The notes: generated by a model not told the origin, from the sequence alone. A stretch of 64,000 nucleotides of DNA from Aquibacillus kalidii (GCF_014280935.1 NZ_JACLZI010000062.1:1-64000); one strand, 5' to 3'. Positions 27,422-37,655 are shown, numbered from the stretch's first letter. Made by a program: numbers and translations.

Positions 27422-27911
27422 TTATTCATCACTTGGCTTTGTTACAGTTTTTGTTATATTCACTTCCCAAGAAATGATTGTCGTACAATCTCTTACATTA
27501 TTTTCTTTAATGGTTTGTAGTAATGCAAGCTGTTTCACCTTTTATTTTTTGACAATCAGCTAGAAATTGCTCTTCTTGAAATAAGTTTAGGATTGTTGCT
27601 TCAAGTCTTTTTAATGTTTGTTCATATGAAAGGGAAAATAGGATTTGTATTTCCTTTTTATACCTTGAGAATTGTTTTATTACTAACGCAGCACTTTCTG
27701 CTGAATTATGTGCATCTAAAATAACAACGAATTCCCAATTTTGCTTATTATCTAGCCATATCAAACACCCATCTTCGTTCTTATACTGTCCTGCACTTGA
27801 ATTCCCACCATATCGCCCTAGAGATATTTGGTTATAATTTTTGATATTCATATCGTCTACGAAATTTATTAGACTTCCATTCCAACTGAACTCGATAATA
27901 GGTTTTTTCAT
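27422..27911 (-). pseudogene. PP2C-family phosphatase with a large internal deletion
   Basis: ATG 27911 opens 134 codons with LGRYGGNSSAGQYKNEDGCL (metal-binding KNEDG) and WEFVVILDAHNSAESAALVI (second metal Asp), both typical of bacillar PP2C-like phosphatases. After KIKGETAC the frame runs into a stop, but a second frame continues at once as LALLQTIKENNVRDCTTIIS-W, which I recognise as the family's normal C-terminal end, stopping at 27422. About 110 catalytic-domain codons appear deleted at a CTTGCA junction. Recognition of the missing part is from memory. Confidence 0.6.
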
Positions 27912-27983
27912 CTGTTAATCATTCTCCAAATATACTTTAATCCGGTTGCATAGTTTAACAACTCAGTAATGATGATATAAAAT

Positions 27984-28217
27984 TTATTTGTTTTTAAACA
28001 ATAATTCTTCAATAGATTGATAGGCTACCTTTAAAAACAAAAATACTGAAATCAAGAACAAAATACCTAATAAAAACTCATAAAGATATTGAATATAACC
28101 ACCAATAAATGGGATATCAATTATCAATGGTAAATTCATATTTCCTATCTTATGGATACCAAACACCAATATCAAACTTATAATCATCTTCATTAACAAG
28201 TTGTATAAATTATTCAA
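27984..28217 (-). CDS. Small membrane protein
   Basis: 77 residues, two hydrophobic segments (about 8-30 and 44-64). TTG start at 28217, AAGGGGA upstream. Not recognised. One of a cluster of small membrane genes of unknown role, all on the minus strand. Confidence 0.55.
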   Translation of the reverse strand: MNNLYNLLMKMIISLILVFGIHKIGNMNLPLIIDIPFIGGYIQYLYEFLLGILFLISVFLFLKVAYQSIEELLFKNK

Positions 28218-28331
28218 TGCTTTATTTCCCCTTTAGTCTCTTCTTAAATAAATCTACCCGATAGTCTACCAGCGACTGGGTGTTACACACACAACCTTTA
28301 GTCAAACAGTTTATTCTGAACATCTGGAAAG

Positions 28332-28616
28332 TTATCCAGTTGGAGCACCCATTTGGGACATTAATAAGACAAAAACGAAAAATGCTCCACTCCCAAATGA
28401 GATGATTATTGCTAAAGTCGCAATGGAATTTTTTTCTGTTTTTTTAGAAATAGCTATAAAACCAAGGATCAAAGAGAGAACAATGGACAATGAAACAAGA
28501 AAAAAACCGAAGTCAGGATGGATTCTTATTAGTCCATATAACAATGCAAAGAAAAATGGCATTGAAAAAACACTCAAAAATAATGACCAGTAGCTTATCC
28601 AAGTGAACTTTTTCAA
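28332..28616 (-). CDS. Small membrane protein (source of the 195-bp repeat)
   Basis: 94 residues from TTG 28616, chosen because GAGGAG is correctly spaced for it and too close to the in-frame GTG at 28625. Three hydrophobic helices; the C-terminus reads IISFGSGAFFVFVLLMSQMG. Shares a loose 'LGxIxAIxxK' plan with the gene at 28930. Its 3' part is duplicated at 26832 and, in decayed form, at 17607. Confidence 0.6.
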   Translation of the reverse strand: MKKFTWISYWSLFLSVFSMPFFFALLYGLIRIHPDFGFFLVSLSIVLSLILGFIAISKKTEKNSIATLAIIISFGSGAFFVFVLLMSQMGAPTG

Positions 28617-28659
28617 TTCAATCACTCCTCAAAAAAATTAACTACTCTGCTACGTCACT

Positions 28660-28865
28660 TTAAAATCAACACTTCACACCTTAATAAATCTCCATACTTA
28701 AATCATACCAGAAGATACAGAGAAATTATTCATTTTTTTCCAAATTTACGGAGATTATTGTTAGCGTATTATAGGTCAAATACAACAAGACCATCACCCT
28801 AAAAGTGATAGTCTTTAACGAATGAATGGTATATAGTTACTAGTAGTTTTGTACTTCTAAGCAAA
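28660..28865. repeat. Composite dispersed repeat, copy 2
   Basis: Contains AACACTTCACACCTTAATAA, AAATCATACCAGAAGATACA, a TTTTTTTCCA block, GGTCAAATACAACAAGACCA, CACCCTAAAAGTGATAGTC. Same block order as copies at 17960 and 59370. Confidence 0.7.
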
Positions 28866-28929
28866 TCCTTTATTTATTATTAGGTGTTCATGCTCAAAAA
28901 AAGCAACCCGTTAGTTCAGCAATCTTTCC

Positions 28930-29190
28930 TTATGCTTCACCCATTCCGAAACCAAGTAAAAGAAGATATCCTATGATGATAAGTGCAATAACATTAAGCA
29001 ATAATAATACCCATTTACTAACACCCTTTTTACCTTTTATCGCAAAAATGGCTCCTAGTAATGGGAATAAGAACATGGAGATAATTGCTATTTTACCTAA
29101 TGATTCAAAAGAAAAACCATTTATCATCAAAGAAAACAATACAATAAATATTCCTAAACAAATGGTTGAAAGAACATTGTAATTTTTCAA
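28930..29190 (-). CDS. Small membrane protein
   Basis: 86 residues, three hydrophobic helices with a basic loop AIKGKKGVSKW between the second and third. TTG start at 29190 after AGGAGG. Distantly similar in plan to the 28332 product. Function unknown. Confidence 0.6.
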   Translation of the reverse strand: MKNYNVLSTICLGIFIVLFSLMINGFSFESLGKIAIISMFLFPLLGAIFAIKGKKGVSKWVLLLLNVIALIIIGYLLLLGFGMGEA

Positions 29191-29445
29191 TTTAACTCCT
29201 CCTCATTTATATCTATTTAACACGAAACTTTTTAATTACTTCCTTAACTCTTCAGCCCTTTAGTCAAGATCTTTTGCATTATCAATTTTAACATAATATT
29301 CCAGAAACCTTTAAAATCCAAAAGAAAAAGACCGCATTTTTGACGATCCTATTTTCGATCCTATAATTTAAGTATTATGTTACACAAACTAAAGTTATAA
29401 GAAAATCCAGCCTATCAATAAAAACTGAATTCTCTTCTCATGTTA

Positions 29446-29640
29446 TTAATTTTTAGTGCCATGTTTACCTGTTTTTCCACTCAAGTAATCAACATCATAT
29501 AGGATATTGTCAACCCTTTTAGATATAAAATGTAATGCACCTTCCCCATCATTTTGTGGACATTGTACGTTTTTCCAATTATCCAATTCTTTAATAGATC
29601 TCCGGTTTCGATGATAAAATCGAGAGTCTCTTCAGGAGTA
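29446..29640 (-). pseudogene. C-terminal gene remnant
   Basis: Two frames give KVTPEETLDFIIETGDLLKN and, after a shift, LDNWKNVQCPQNDGEGALHF then KRVDNILYDVDYLSGKTGKH, stop at 29446. No start or ribosome-binding site. Not recognised. Confidence 0.35.
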
Positions 29641-29758
29641 ACTTTAACTCTGTATTCTAGTTTTCTATACCTGGCAAAGGATAATTTACACTTGTTTACA
29701 GGTTTAGCACCTTACTAGACCAATAGTTACGAAAGATGAACCGACAATCTGTATTTCA

Positions 29759-30214
29759 TTAAGGTTCATGTTGTATCGTGGCAGTCAACGGATGATGTTG
29801 TTTTATTTCCTGTATGGATAGATTTAAACTATAATTCCCATGTTCTAGAAGTTTATCAAGAAATAGATTCAATTGCTCTTGGGATTTAACTTTTATTTTC
29901 AAATGGTAACAACCTTTCCCTGATACTCGGTGACCTTCAACTACCTCATTCCGTTCTTTAACAAAACGAATAAACGAATCATGATTAGCTGTTTTCATAT
30001 GAATAATTACAAACGCTGTATAAGGCAGCCCTAATTTCATTTCATCGATGATTAGGGAGAAGGCTTTAATCACACCACTTTCCTCAAGTTTTTTAATACG
30101 ATTCCCTACTGCTTGTCCCGTCATATGAATTTGTACACCTAAGTCTTTCCATTGAATACGTGATTTTTCTGTTAGCAACTGAAGTATTTGAAAATCAATG
30201 TTATCAAGTTCCAT
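29759..30214 (-). CDS. Lrp/AsnC-family transcription regulator
   Basis: 151 residues. An N-terminal helix-turn-helix (DNIDFQILQLLTEKSRIQWK, TGQAVGNRIKKLEESGVIK) is followed by the AsnC ligand-binding (RAM) domain (YTAFVIIHMK, VVEGHRVSGKGCYHLKIKV). These proteins form multimers that sense amino acids or related small molecules. The divergent gene at 30333 is the 5' end of an isochorismatase-like hydrolase, a partner of this regulator in other bacilli as I recall; here that target is broken. Confidence 0.88.
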   Translation of the reverse strand: MELDNIDFQILQLLTEKSRIQWKDLGVQIHMTGQAVGNRIKKLEESGVIKAFSLIIDEMKLGLPYTAFVIIHMKTANHDSFIRFVKERNEVVEGHRVSGKGCYHLKIKVKSQEQLNLFLDKLLEHGNYSLNLSIQEIKQHHPLTATIQHEP

Positions 30215-30332
30215 AATAAATTCCTTTCATCATGAAATTATTTGATATAAAAGTGTTTCATCAAGGTATCGATAAAAATTAAGATATCATTTATCATTTT
30301 ATTATATTAAATTTTTTGATGAGGTGAAAAGA

Positions 30333-30425
30333 ATGAGCACAGCTTTAATCATTATAGATATTCAGAATGACTATTTTCCAAATATAAAACAGGACCTCCA
30401 GTTTTATGGAAATCCTGTTTTGTAA
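30333..30425 (+). pseudogene. 5' fragment of isochorismatase-family hydrolase
   Basis: GAGGTGAAAAGA precedes ATG 30333, which reads MSTALIIIDIQNDYFPN, the unmistakable start of cysteine hydrolases of the isochorismatase family with the catalytic Asp in IDIQNDYF. After 17 codons the sequence becomes unrelated and stops at 30425 inside a hairpin. The remaining about 150 codons are absent. Confidence 0.75.
30386..30421. terminator. Terminator-like hairpin fused into the isochorismatase fragment
   Basis: AAAACAGGA (30386-30394) pairs with TCCTGTTTT (30413-30421); inner CCTCCA...TGGA extends it. Confidence 0.65.
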
Positions 30426-30704
30426 TTTTATTGCGATTCCTCTTTATATGCTGCCGATTTTGGTTAATTTGTGAAAGATTACACTTAAGACTGTAGGAAA
30501 GCGTTTGTTTAACAAGAACATTCGTGTATTCACCTAATTGGCAGTTATATGCAATAAGCAGTAACATGATTTTCTACTTTTATGAAATCACAAAAAGGGG
30601 CTTATCCTTCTTGTAGATAAGCTCCCGTATCTTTGAGTACAACATTTCACATTTTTCTAATTCTCAACATCTGTTTTGAAAGCTGTCTAGTCAGAGATGA
30701 AAAT
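30426..30704. other. Gene-free stretch with a dispersed repeat copy
   Basis: Contains GTAGATAAGCTCCCGTATCT and AACATTTCACATTTTTCTAA (30613-30663), a reverse-oriented copy of the AACGGGTGC repeat. No ORF with a ribosome-binding site. Confidence 0.5.
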
Positions 30705-31307
30705 TCACATATATTCCTCAACTAATTCATAGCACCTTTCTTTTGTAAGATTTGCTAGCACAATCACATATTCTAAGTGTTCCTGAGTACCGCCTTTGTA
30801 TTCCAATGATGCTTCCAATGCACTATTATCTCTATAATCTATCCAATTCCGTTGTTCTTCTCTCAATTGTTCCATCTCTTCTGGAGGGAGCTGCTCTTCT
30901 AAAACTCCATAAATTTCATTCAGTAATCCATCCCATATTTCCAATCTATCGTTTGCCACTTTTTTCTCAGCGTAAGTCGATGGGTCTGTTGCTTTTAAAT
31001 CTTCCGTTTCTTTATTGGTATCATTTAATTTTTTGAGATATTCATTTTTTAAACTCGCTTCCGCATTATCATCCTTTGCATTTGTACTACTATTTTCAGA
31101 TGCGGTATCATCTGAATCCTGCTGTACGGACTCCTCTGGCTCACTTTGGGACGTACCTTCATTTGCTTTGGGTGAATCTATATCTTCTTTTATTGCTTTT
31201 GTAACAGAATCGTTTTCTGAGGAAATAGTTGTGGGTTCGTCGGATGTATTTCCACATCCTACTAGCATAAATATAGCAATATATAAACAAAGAATCTTTA
31301 TTGACAT
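30705..31307 (-). CDS. Lipoprotein with LprI-like (DUF1311) domain
   Basis: 200 residues from ATG 31307, which gives a normal signal peptide MSIKILCLYIAIFMLVGC ending in lipobox LVGC. A Ser/Glu/Asp-rich linker follows (about 20-85). Residues about 90-200 match the lysozyme-inhibitor LprI-like fold: LREEQRNWIDYRDNSAL, KGGTQEHLEYVIVLANLTKE. In other bacteria such domains bind or inhibit lysozyme, or their role is unknown. Cys residues of some LprI proteins are mostly absent here. Confidence 0.75.
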   Translation of the reverse strand: MSIKILCLYIAIFMLVGCGNTSDEPTTISSENDSVTKAIKEDIDSPKANEGTSQSEPEESVQQDSDDTASENSSTNAKDDNAEASLKNEYLKKLNDTNKETEDLKATDPSTYAEKKVANDRLEIWDGLLNEIYGVLEEQLPPEEMEQLREEQRNWIDYRDNSALEASLEYKGGTQEHLEYVIVLANLTKERCYELVEEYM

Positions 31308-31510
31308 CTTCACTCTTAAAATCATTCCCATCATTATAGTAAAAAATTTAAGATTTTCAGGTAGTATTTATCACAATTCGTTAGCAATTATAACATTAAG
31401 CTACCTCTTTATTTGAACAAAGGGCGACTGCTTGTTCCGCAAATGCACCCGTTTGTTTAGGTACATCACTTCACAAACTCGTGCATTTTTATACGTGTCC
31501 CTTGTTTTCC

Positions 31511-31551
31511 AAAGAGAATACTTAGATATCGTTATCCAAGCATTCTCTTTA
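31511..31551 (-). terminator. Terminator of the 31553 gene
   Basis: AAAGAGAAT...ATTCTCTTT stem (31511-31519 with 31542-31550) with further pairing CTT/AAG and GAT/ATC inside. Confidence 0.7.
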
Positions 31552-31552
31552 A

Positions 31553-31855
31553 TTAACTTTTCCTGATTGCATTTTTCTTACGTTGTCGTTCTATAAGTAT
31601 AGGTGCTATATTTAGTAAGATAGAAACAATTGTCAAAAACCAAAATGCCCTTGCCATACCAGGTATTACATCCGATAAAGCCGCCCAATCTTCTGCTTCT
31701 ACCCACCGAGTTAGATAACTGTAATCCGCACAAATTGTTAATGCTGTAAATGATAACCCCATCGCCATCGCAAGCTTATAATCCTTGCCTGCTTTATACA
31801 TATAAAGGTTTATTATAGTTGCTACGATTGCAATAACCCCAAAAATTACCCACAT
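31553..31855 (-). CDS. Small membrane protein with an extra decayed copy at 59 kb
   Basis: 100 residues, three hydrophobic segments (about 3-19, 30-50, 70-90) and a basic C-terminus ERQRKKNAIRKS. ATG 31855. Family name not known to me. A second, frameshifted copy of the same gene lies at 59064-59318, still sharing YKAGKDYKLAMAMGLS and WFLTIVSILLN. Confidence 0.65.
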   Translation of the reverse strand: MWVIFGVIAIVATIINLYMYKAGKDYKLAMAMGLSFTALTICADYSYLTRWVEAEDWAALSDVIPGMARAFWFLTIVSILLNIAPILIERQRKKNAIRKS

Positions 31856-32321
31856 TACTATTCCTCCATATACTTTTATATTAAGATGAATGTTTATCTA
31901 AAATATATATTAATTCTTCCGTTATCCTATTTTGAAATCCAACTGGATGGATGAGGGACAGCATTCGTTTTTTTGTTTTACGCAGTATGAGTCTACCATA
32001 CGTAAAAGAAGATGAAGAGAATTGAAACTCCCATGTTATAGGTAGTTCCAAATTAACATTCGCTCAAAACATACTTCGACAAAAATTGTAAAATTCCTCC
32101 AACAAAAAATAAAGAGGTATCCGTATTTTTTTTGGTACATCGTTTTGAATTGATCTGACCTTTAATTGACAGCTTTTTACGCAAACACACTAGATTGTTA
32201 TATTCTATGTATGATTGCACAGTATCGTTGTACTGTGCAGCAAATGGCTTTGTGTATTAGTTGCTCTTGTTCAACACATGGCAATATTCATAAAAAAGTG
32301 GATACAGCCTTGGGGACGTTA
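31856..32321. other. Gene-free stretch with a perfect hairpin
   Basis: Carries TGCACAGTATCGTTGTACTGTG at about 32216-32238, whose GCACAGT/ACTGTGC arms are perfect; the same words end composite repeat copy 1 (18160-18178). Part of another repeat (CGCAGTATGAGTCTACCATACG) is at about 31981. No ORF supported. Confidence 0.5.
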
Positions 32322-32882
32322 CTAAAATTGTTTTATAAAATCGTCAATCCATTTTATATCCGTAGAAAAATCTTTATTTACTTCAACCCAATGTTGAAAG
32401 AATTTTGCTTTATCCTTTTCCCATTTAGGATACGCTTCTTTAAATCTGTTGATAAATAATGAATTTCCAGCAAGGATTGCGTGATCTTCATGAGATAATT
32501 GTAATCCCCATTCTCCGTGTGGTGAATAGAGAGAATTCTCGACCACAAAAGGAATAGATTGATAGCCTTCATAGTCAATATTACTCTCTACAACCCAATG
32601 TTGTGGTGCCAACTCAGAGTTAAAGTCCTGCGAGAGGTTAAAACTATCCCCTTCCGACTCAGACCCGAAAAATGTTCCCTGTCCAAAATATTCGATTGTT
32701 TTCATAAGGGCATCAAACTGATTTTTGTTAAGATAGTACCCGTTAGTTGGGAATATAAGCACTTTTTCGTTAAGGATTTCTTGAAATGGATAACCAAATG
32801 GGTCTGATTTAATAAATACTTTATGGAAGGCATCCTTTAACCGGGATATGCCTTCGACGCTTTGTAATCTTTGCATTTTCAT
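32322..32882 (-). CDS. Hypothetical soluble protein
   Basis: 186 residues, acidic and aromatic-rich, no membrane segment and no recognised motif. Start at ATG 32882 (or ATG two codons later) after AGGGAAAG. Sequence such as YGQGTFFGS-like patches and many Trp/Phe suggest a compact globular domain such as those of immunity or SMI1-type proteins, but I cannot identify it. Confidence 0.6.
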   Translation of the reverse strand: MKMQRLQSVEGISRLKDAFHKVFIKSDPFGYPFQEILNEKVLIFPTNGYYLNKNQFDALMKTIEYFGQGTFFGSESEGDSFNLSQDFNSELAPQHWVVESNIDYEGYQSIPFVVENSLYSPHGEWGLQLSHEDHAILAGNSLFINRFKEAYPKWEKDKAKFFQHWVEVNKDFSTDIKWIDDFIKQF

Positions 32883-33289
32883 CCCACTTTCCCTAAAGAA
32901 ACTTTATTTTTCTAACACCTTTTATGCCTTTTATATTTATGGTAGGAGGTCCGGCACTGGATTTATGTGATGCTTAAAAGTAAGACAAATACCTTGATAT
33001 AGATTATAAACTAAATTAAACCATATGAAACAAAACCTTCCAATTCAAAGTTATTGAAAGGTAATTTGGCGTGTTTATAACATTGTTATTATTTACATGT
33101 ATTTCAACTTAAAAGGAAGATACCGGACCTTTTCAACAACCTCTTTTTCAACTTCTTCATCAATCATTGTACTGTGCATCGGTCTAGCAAAAAGTAATTT
33201 ACCTTTTAGTTGGACATCATTTATTTTTTTACAAAACCTTGTATTTTTTGGAAATTAATGTATAGTTAATACAAACAGAATAGATATAA
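32883..33289. other. Gene-free stretch upstream of the thiC leader
   Basis: AT-rich spacer with no supported ORF. The thiC promoter should lie in its last 100 bases; TAGTTAATACAAACAG around 33262-33278 is a possible -10 neighbourhood but is not decisive. Confidence 0.4.
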
Positions 33290-33385
33290 CTAGGGGAGTC
33301 CAATAAGTTGGGCTGAGAAAGAAACACGTTGAAGTTTCTTGACTCTTTGGACCTGATCTGGATCATACCAGCGTGGGGAAGTTAG
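33290..33385 (+). promoter_or_regulatory. TPP riboswitch (THI-box)
   Basis: The conserved aptamer words are present in order: AGGGGAGTC, GGGCTGAGAAAG, TTGGACCTGATCTGG and ATACCAGCGTGGGGAAGT. This is the thiamine-pyrophosphate aptamer that shuts off thiamine genes when TPP is abundant. It is followed by a terminator hairpin and thiC. Confidence 0.95.
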
Positions 33386-33420
33386 AAATATCATCATTAT
33401 TGAATAAAACTTCTACATAC

Positions 33421-33457
33421 AAAGCCGGTCCATCCTTTTATGGATCTGGCTTTTTTA
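33421..33457 (+). terminator. Riboswitch-controlled terminator
   Basis: AAAGCCGGTCCAT pairs with ATGGATCTGGCTTT (one G-T/mismatch zone), followed by TTTTT; sits between aptamer and thiC start and is the likely expression platform. Confidence 0.8.
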
Positions 33458-33516
33458 TGTCTTCTTATTGTATTACCCACTTGATATGTTCTTGGTCTTG
33501 TCCCTTATTATTTTGA

Positions 33517-35319
<1,803 letters not shown>

Positions 35320-35365
35320 TTCCCTATCACATAGCGGTCCCGTGGGTACACTTATATGATCTACT

Positions 35366-35391
35366 GGAGAGGATATTGGTCCTCTCCTTCT
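35366..35391 (+). terminator. thiC terminator
   Basis: GGAGAGGA (35366-35373) and TCCTCTCC (35380-35387), then TTCTTCCC. Confidence 0.75.
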
Positions 35392-35482
35392 TCCCACTCT
35401 CATAGATAACAAAAATCCGCTCCAAATTTTTCTGTATGTTTAAAAAGTCCTACTAATTAGTTAAGTTATTCTTAAGCGTTTA

Positions 35483-35734
35483 TTACGCCATAAGTAAATG
35501 ACGATCTCCTGATTCCACCTTACTACCACCAAAACAAAATAAGGGCTGCAACTTCGACAACTCCTCGTTCCACTTTCTCCCCATTACTACAATATTTAAA
35601 AGGTATTCTATTAAAGGAGATTCTTGCTTATTAAAGAATTTCTTATAGATCACTAGAGCTGTAAGTACAATTAGAACAGCTACCATAAATTGAAAAACTA
35701 CACCCGCAATCAATTGGAAATTGTCGATTGTCAT
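35483..35734 (-). CDS. Small single-helix membrane protein
   Basis: 83 residues: one long transmembrane helix (VVFQFMVAVLIVLTALVIY) near the N-terminus and a short cytoplasmic tail. AGGGGGAG before ATG 35734. The last about 20 codons (FGGSKVESGDRHLLMA region) run into a piece of intergenic repeat (GGGCTGCAACTTCGACAACT at about 35547), so the tail may be a repeat-derived extension. Confidence 0.5.
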   Translation of the reverse strand: MTIDNFQLIAGVVFQFMVAVLIVLTALVIYKKFFNKQESPLIEYLLNIVVMGRKWNEELSKLQPLFCFGGSKVESGDRHLLMA

Positions 35735-35893
35735 AATTCACTTCTCCCCCTAGTTAACTCAACCAGGTTCTTTTCTTTAATTATATGCCTCTTTCAGTAG
35801 CACTTGTTTATTGGTGGGAATGATTTTATTCGTGAAGTCTAGTAGAATGAACCTATCAGTCAAACAAGTAACAATGACAACGAGGTGATCACA

Positions 35894-36826
35894 CTGTTTG
35901 AAGTAAGGACGTACCCTGAGTTTTCTTGGTCGCTGTCTCGTCATAAGACACTACTGAATTGCACGCGTAAGTATTATTATGATTATTACGCCAGTCACAA
36001 CGGCTGGTTATATGACTCTTCTGCACTGGCGAAGGATGCTTATCGCTTAAAAAAACTAACAACATTAGAAATGTTCTTTGGCCAAGCTTTACACAACATT
36101 ATCCATAATGTTATTAAAAACTATTTATCTAGTGGAACTATTCCCACTGAAAAAGAATTAATAGACAAGCTGCGCTATCTGCTAAATTTGGCCTTTATCG
36201 ACTCTACCCAACGGAAAACCTTTTGGACAGCAAAACCAAAGCACTATACGATGTTTCATGAAATCTATTACGGTGGCTCACTTCCGCCTGAGAAAGTAAA
36301 GGATATTCAGAATCGATTAGCTGTATGTGTTACTAACTTTTTAAAGAGCAAAACCTTCCAGGACTTAACAAGCAGTAAACAGATGCGCTTTATTGAATCA
36401 GAACGATTTCGTACGATGGACTTAGATGGAACGAAAGTATTCATTGTGATGGACTTTGTCTATCGCGATATCGATAACGGAAAATGGATTATTGTAGATT
36501 GGAAGACAGGTAAAGAATCAGATGATGATAAGAGCCAGCTTGCCCTTTATGCGCTTTACTTACAAAAAGCCTACAAGGTTCAATCATTAGATGAGATTGA
36601 GATTCGAAATGAATATTTACTTACCGGTACAAACAGAAGCCATAGTCTAACCAAACAGGACCTTGATAGAGTGCAAGAGTTATCGGGGATGAGTGTACAG
36701 GAGATGCTTCGTTTTCTGGAAGATGATGAGAAAAATAAACCATTAGCTCTCCAAGCTTTCCCTAAGAATGAACACCCTAAGAAATGCAGTAGATGTAACT
36801 TTAGTGAATTGTGTGAGATGTATTGA
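35894..36826 (+). CDS. PD-(D/E)XK nuclease with predicted Fe-S cluster (Cas4/AddB-C-terminal type)
   Basis: About 310 residues of the RecB/Cas4 nuclease superfamily. Motifs: GQALHNIIHNV (helix with His), VIMDFV-type strand VFIVMDFVYRD and IIVDWKTGKES (catalytic Asp and Lys), with one Cys near the N-terminus (LLNCTRKYY) and CSRCNFSELCEMY at the end, the four-Cys arrangement that holds a 4Fe-4S cluster in AddB and Cas4. Probably a DNA exonuclease-like repair enzyme. The only well-placed ribosome-binding site, GAGGTGATC (35882-35890), fits an in-frame CTG at 35894 better than the GTG at 35885, which lies inside it. Confidence 0.85.
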   Translation: MFEVRTYPEFSWSLSRHKTLLNCTRKYYYDYYASHNGWLYDSSALAKDAYRLKKLTTLEMFFGQALHNIIHNVIKNYLSSGTIPTEKELIDKLRYLLNLAFIDSTQRKTFWTAKPKHYTMFHEIYYGGSLPPEKVKDIQNRLAVCVTNFLKSKTFQDLTSSKQMRFIESERFRTMDLDGTKVFIVMDFVYRDIDNGKWIIVDWKTGKESDDDKSQLALYALYLQKAYKVQSLDEIEIRNEYLLTGTNRSHSLTKQDLDRVQELSGMSVQEMLRFLEDDEKNKPLALQAFPKNEHPKKCSRCNFSELCEMY

Positions 36827-36831
36827 TGCAT

Positions 36832-36892
36832 GGGGACGGTTCTTTTGCTTGCGCTTTTCTAAAAAGAAGCAAGAGAACCGTCCCTCTGCTTC
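36832..36892. repeat. GGGGACGGTTC-family inverted pair
   Basis: TGGGGACGGTTCTTTTGCTT and AAGCAAGAGAACCGTCCCTC face each other across about 20 bp, forming a long hairpin just after the nuclease gene. Confidence 0.85.
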
Positions 36893-36942
36893 TACGTTTT
36901 CTTCCCTTCCATAATGGGAATACTGTCAACGAGGTGAATTTC

Positions 36943-37233
36943 GTGGACAAATTCAAAATAGATAATTACCCCAATCATATTGATCTACAAATTGGTCAGC
37001 ACGAGATTATTATTAACGAACGCTATGAATTCTTCTATAACCTAAACGATGTTTTTATTGCCCTATGCTTTCTAGTAGGTAGTATTCTTTTTCTATGGAA
37101 TTCCTTGGAGGTCTATGCAATCTGGCTGTTCATTATAGGAAGTGCTCTGTTTTTAATTAGGCCTTTATTACAATTCACTAGAAGATTCCATTTAAAAAAG
37201 GTTCAAACAAAAAAAGACTTCCATTCATCATGA
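36943..37233 (+). CDS. yrhK: YrhK-like membrane protein
   Basis: 96 residues from GTG 36943, set by GAGGTGA at 36931-36937; in-frame codons upstream lie within the repeat hairpin and are not used. INERYEFFYNLNDVFIALCF, LVGSILFLWNS and GSALFLIRPLLQFTRRFHLK fit the YrhK family (two helices, conserved RYE and RP). Role unknown. Confidence 0.8.
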   Translation: MDKFKIDNYPNHIDLQIGQHEIIINERYEFFYNLNDVFIALCFLVGSILFLWNSLEVYAIWLFIIGSALFLIRPLLQFTRRFHLKKVQTKKDFHSS

Positions 37234-37240
37234 ATGGAAG
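37212..37240 (-). terminator. Terminator of the yxd-type operon
   Basis: CTTCCATTCA-TGA-TGAATGGAAG on the minus strand, perfect 10-bp stem, followed by TCTTTTTTTG, downstream of yxeA. Confidence 0.85.
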
Positions 37241-37259
37241 CCTTAGTCTACCTTTCAAC

Positions 37260-37607
37260 TTACATATCGAACTTTGCTTTTACATCCGCAGGCAATGCTT
37301 CTGCCTGAACTTCTTCCCAACCTTTTACAAAGGCTCCTTTTGCGGTTATCTTTAAAAAGGCATGTTCCTTTAAATCTTTTCCTGCACTAAATGCTAACTC
37401 TGTTTTTTCCCCATCTTCATCGTAGCCAGTTAAATCGTAGTAATACCTTCCCTCATCTACAACAGGATCTTCATTGATTTGAACATAAACATTTCCCACA
37501 TTAAGGAAAGGATTCATACGATCTTTTTCTCCTTTTGGAACAATCACAAAAAAGCTAACAAAGAGAACTACCACAACCATAATAATAATTCCTACTGACT
37601 TTTTCAT
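37260..37607 (-). CDS. yxeA: YxeA-like secreted protein (DUF1093)
   Basis: 115 residues, equal to B. subtilis YxeA. One N-terminal signal helix (SVGIIIMVVVVLFVSFFVI), then a small OB-like domain of the YxeA/DUF1093 family (YVQINEDPVVDEGRYYYDL, ELAFSAGKDLKEHAFLKI). It is the last gene of the yxdJKLM-yxeA-type operon, 48 bp after the permease. Function unknown, possibly a lid or sensor accessory to the exporter. Confidence 0.85.
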   Translation of the reverse strand: MKKSVGIIIMVVVVLFVSFFVIVPKGEKDRMNPFLNVGNVYVQINEDPVVDEGRYYYDLTGYDEDGEKTELAFSAGKDLKEHAFLKITAKGAFVKGWEEVQAEALPADVKAKFDM

Positions 37608-37655
37608 TATTCCATCTCCCTTTTCTCCATTTAACTAACACTTAATCTATCTTCT

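Noticed and set aside
30352-30567. 71-codon minus-strand frame across the isochorismatase stump
   Set aside because: Antisense to a recognisable fragment and to a hairpin, no Shine-Dalgarno.
32730-32765. AGTACCCGTTAGTTGGGAAT, like the dispersed repeat, inside the 32322 gene
   Set aside because: Only about 12 bases match and the reading frame is intact, so chance is likely.
36823-36942. N-terminal extension of the YrhK-like protein
   Set aside because: Translates the GGGGACGGTTC repeat hairpin; GTG 36943 has a proper ribosome-binding site.
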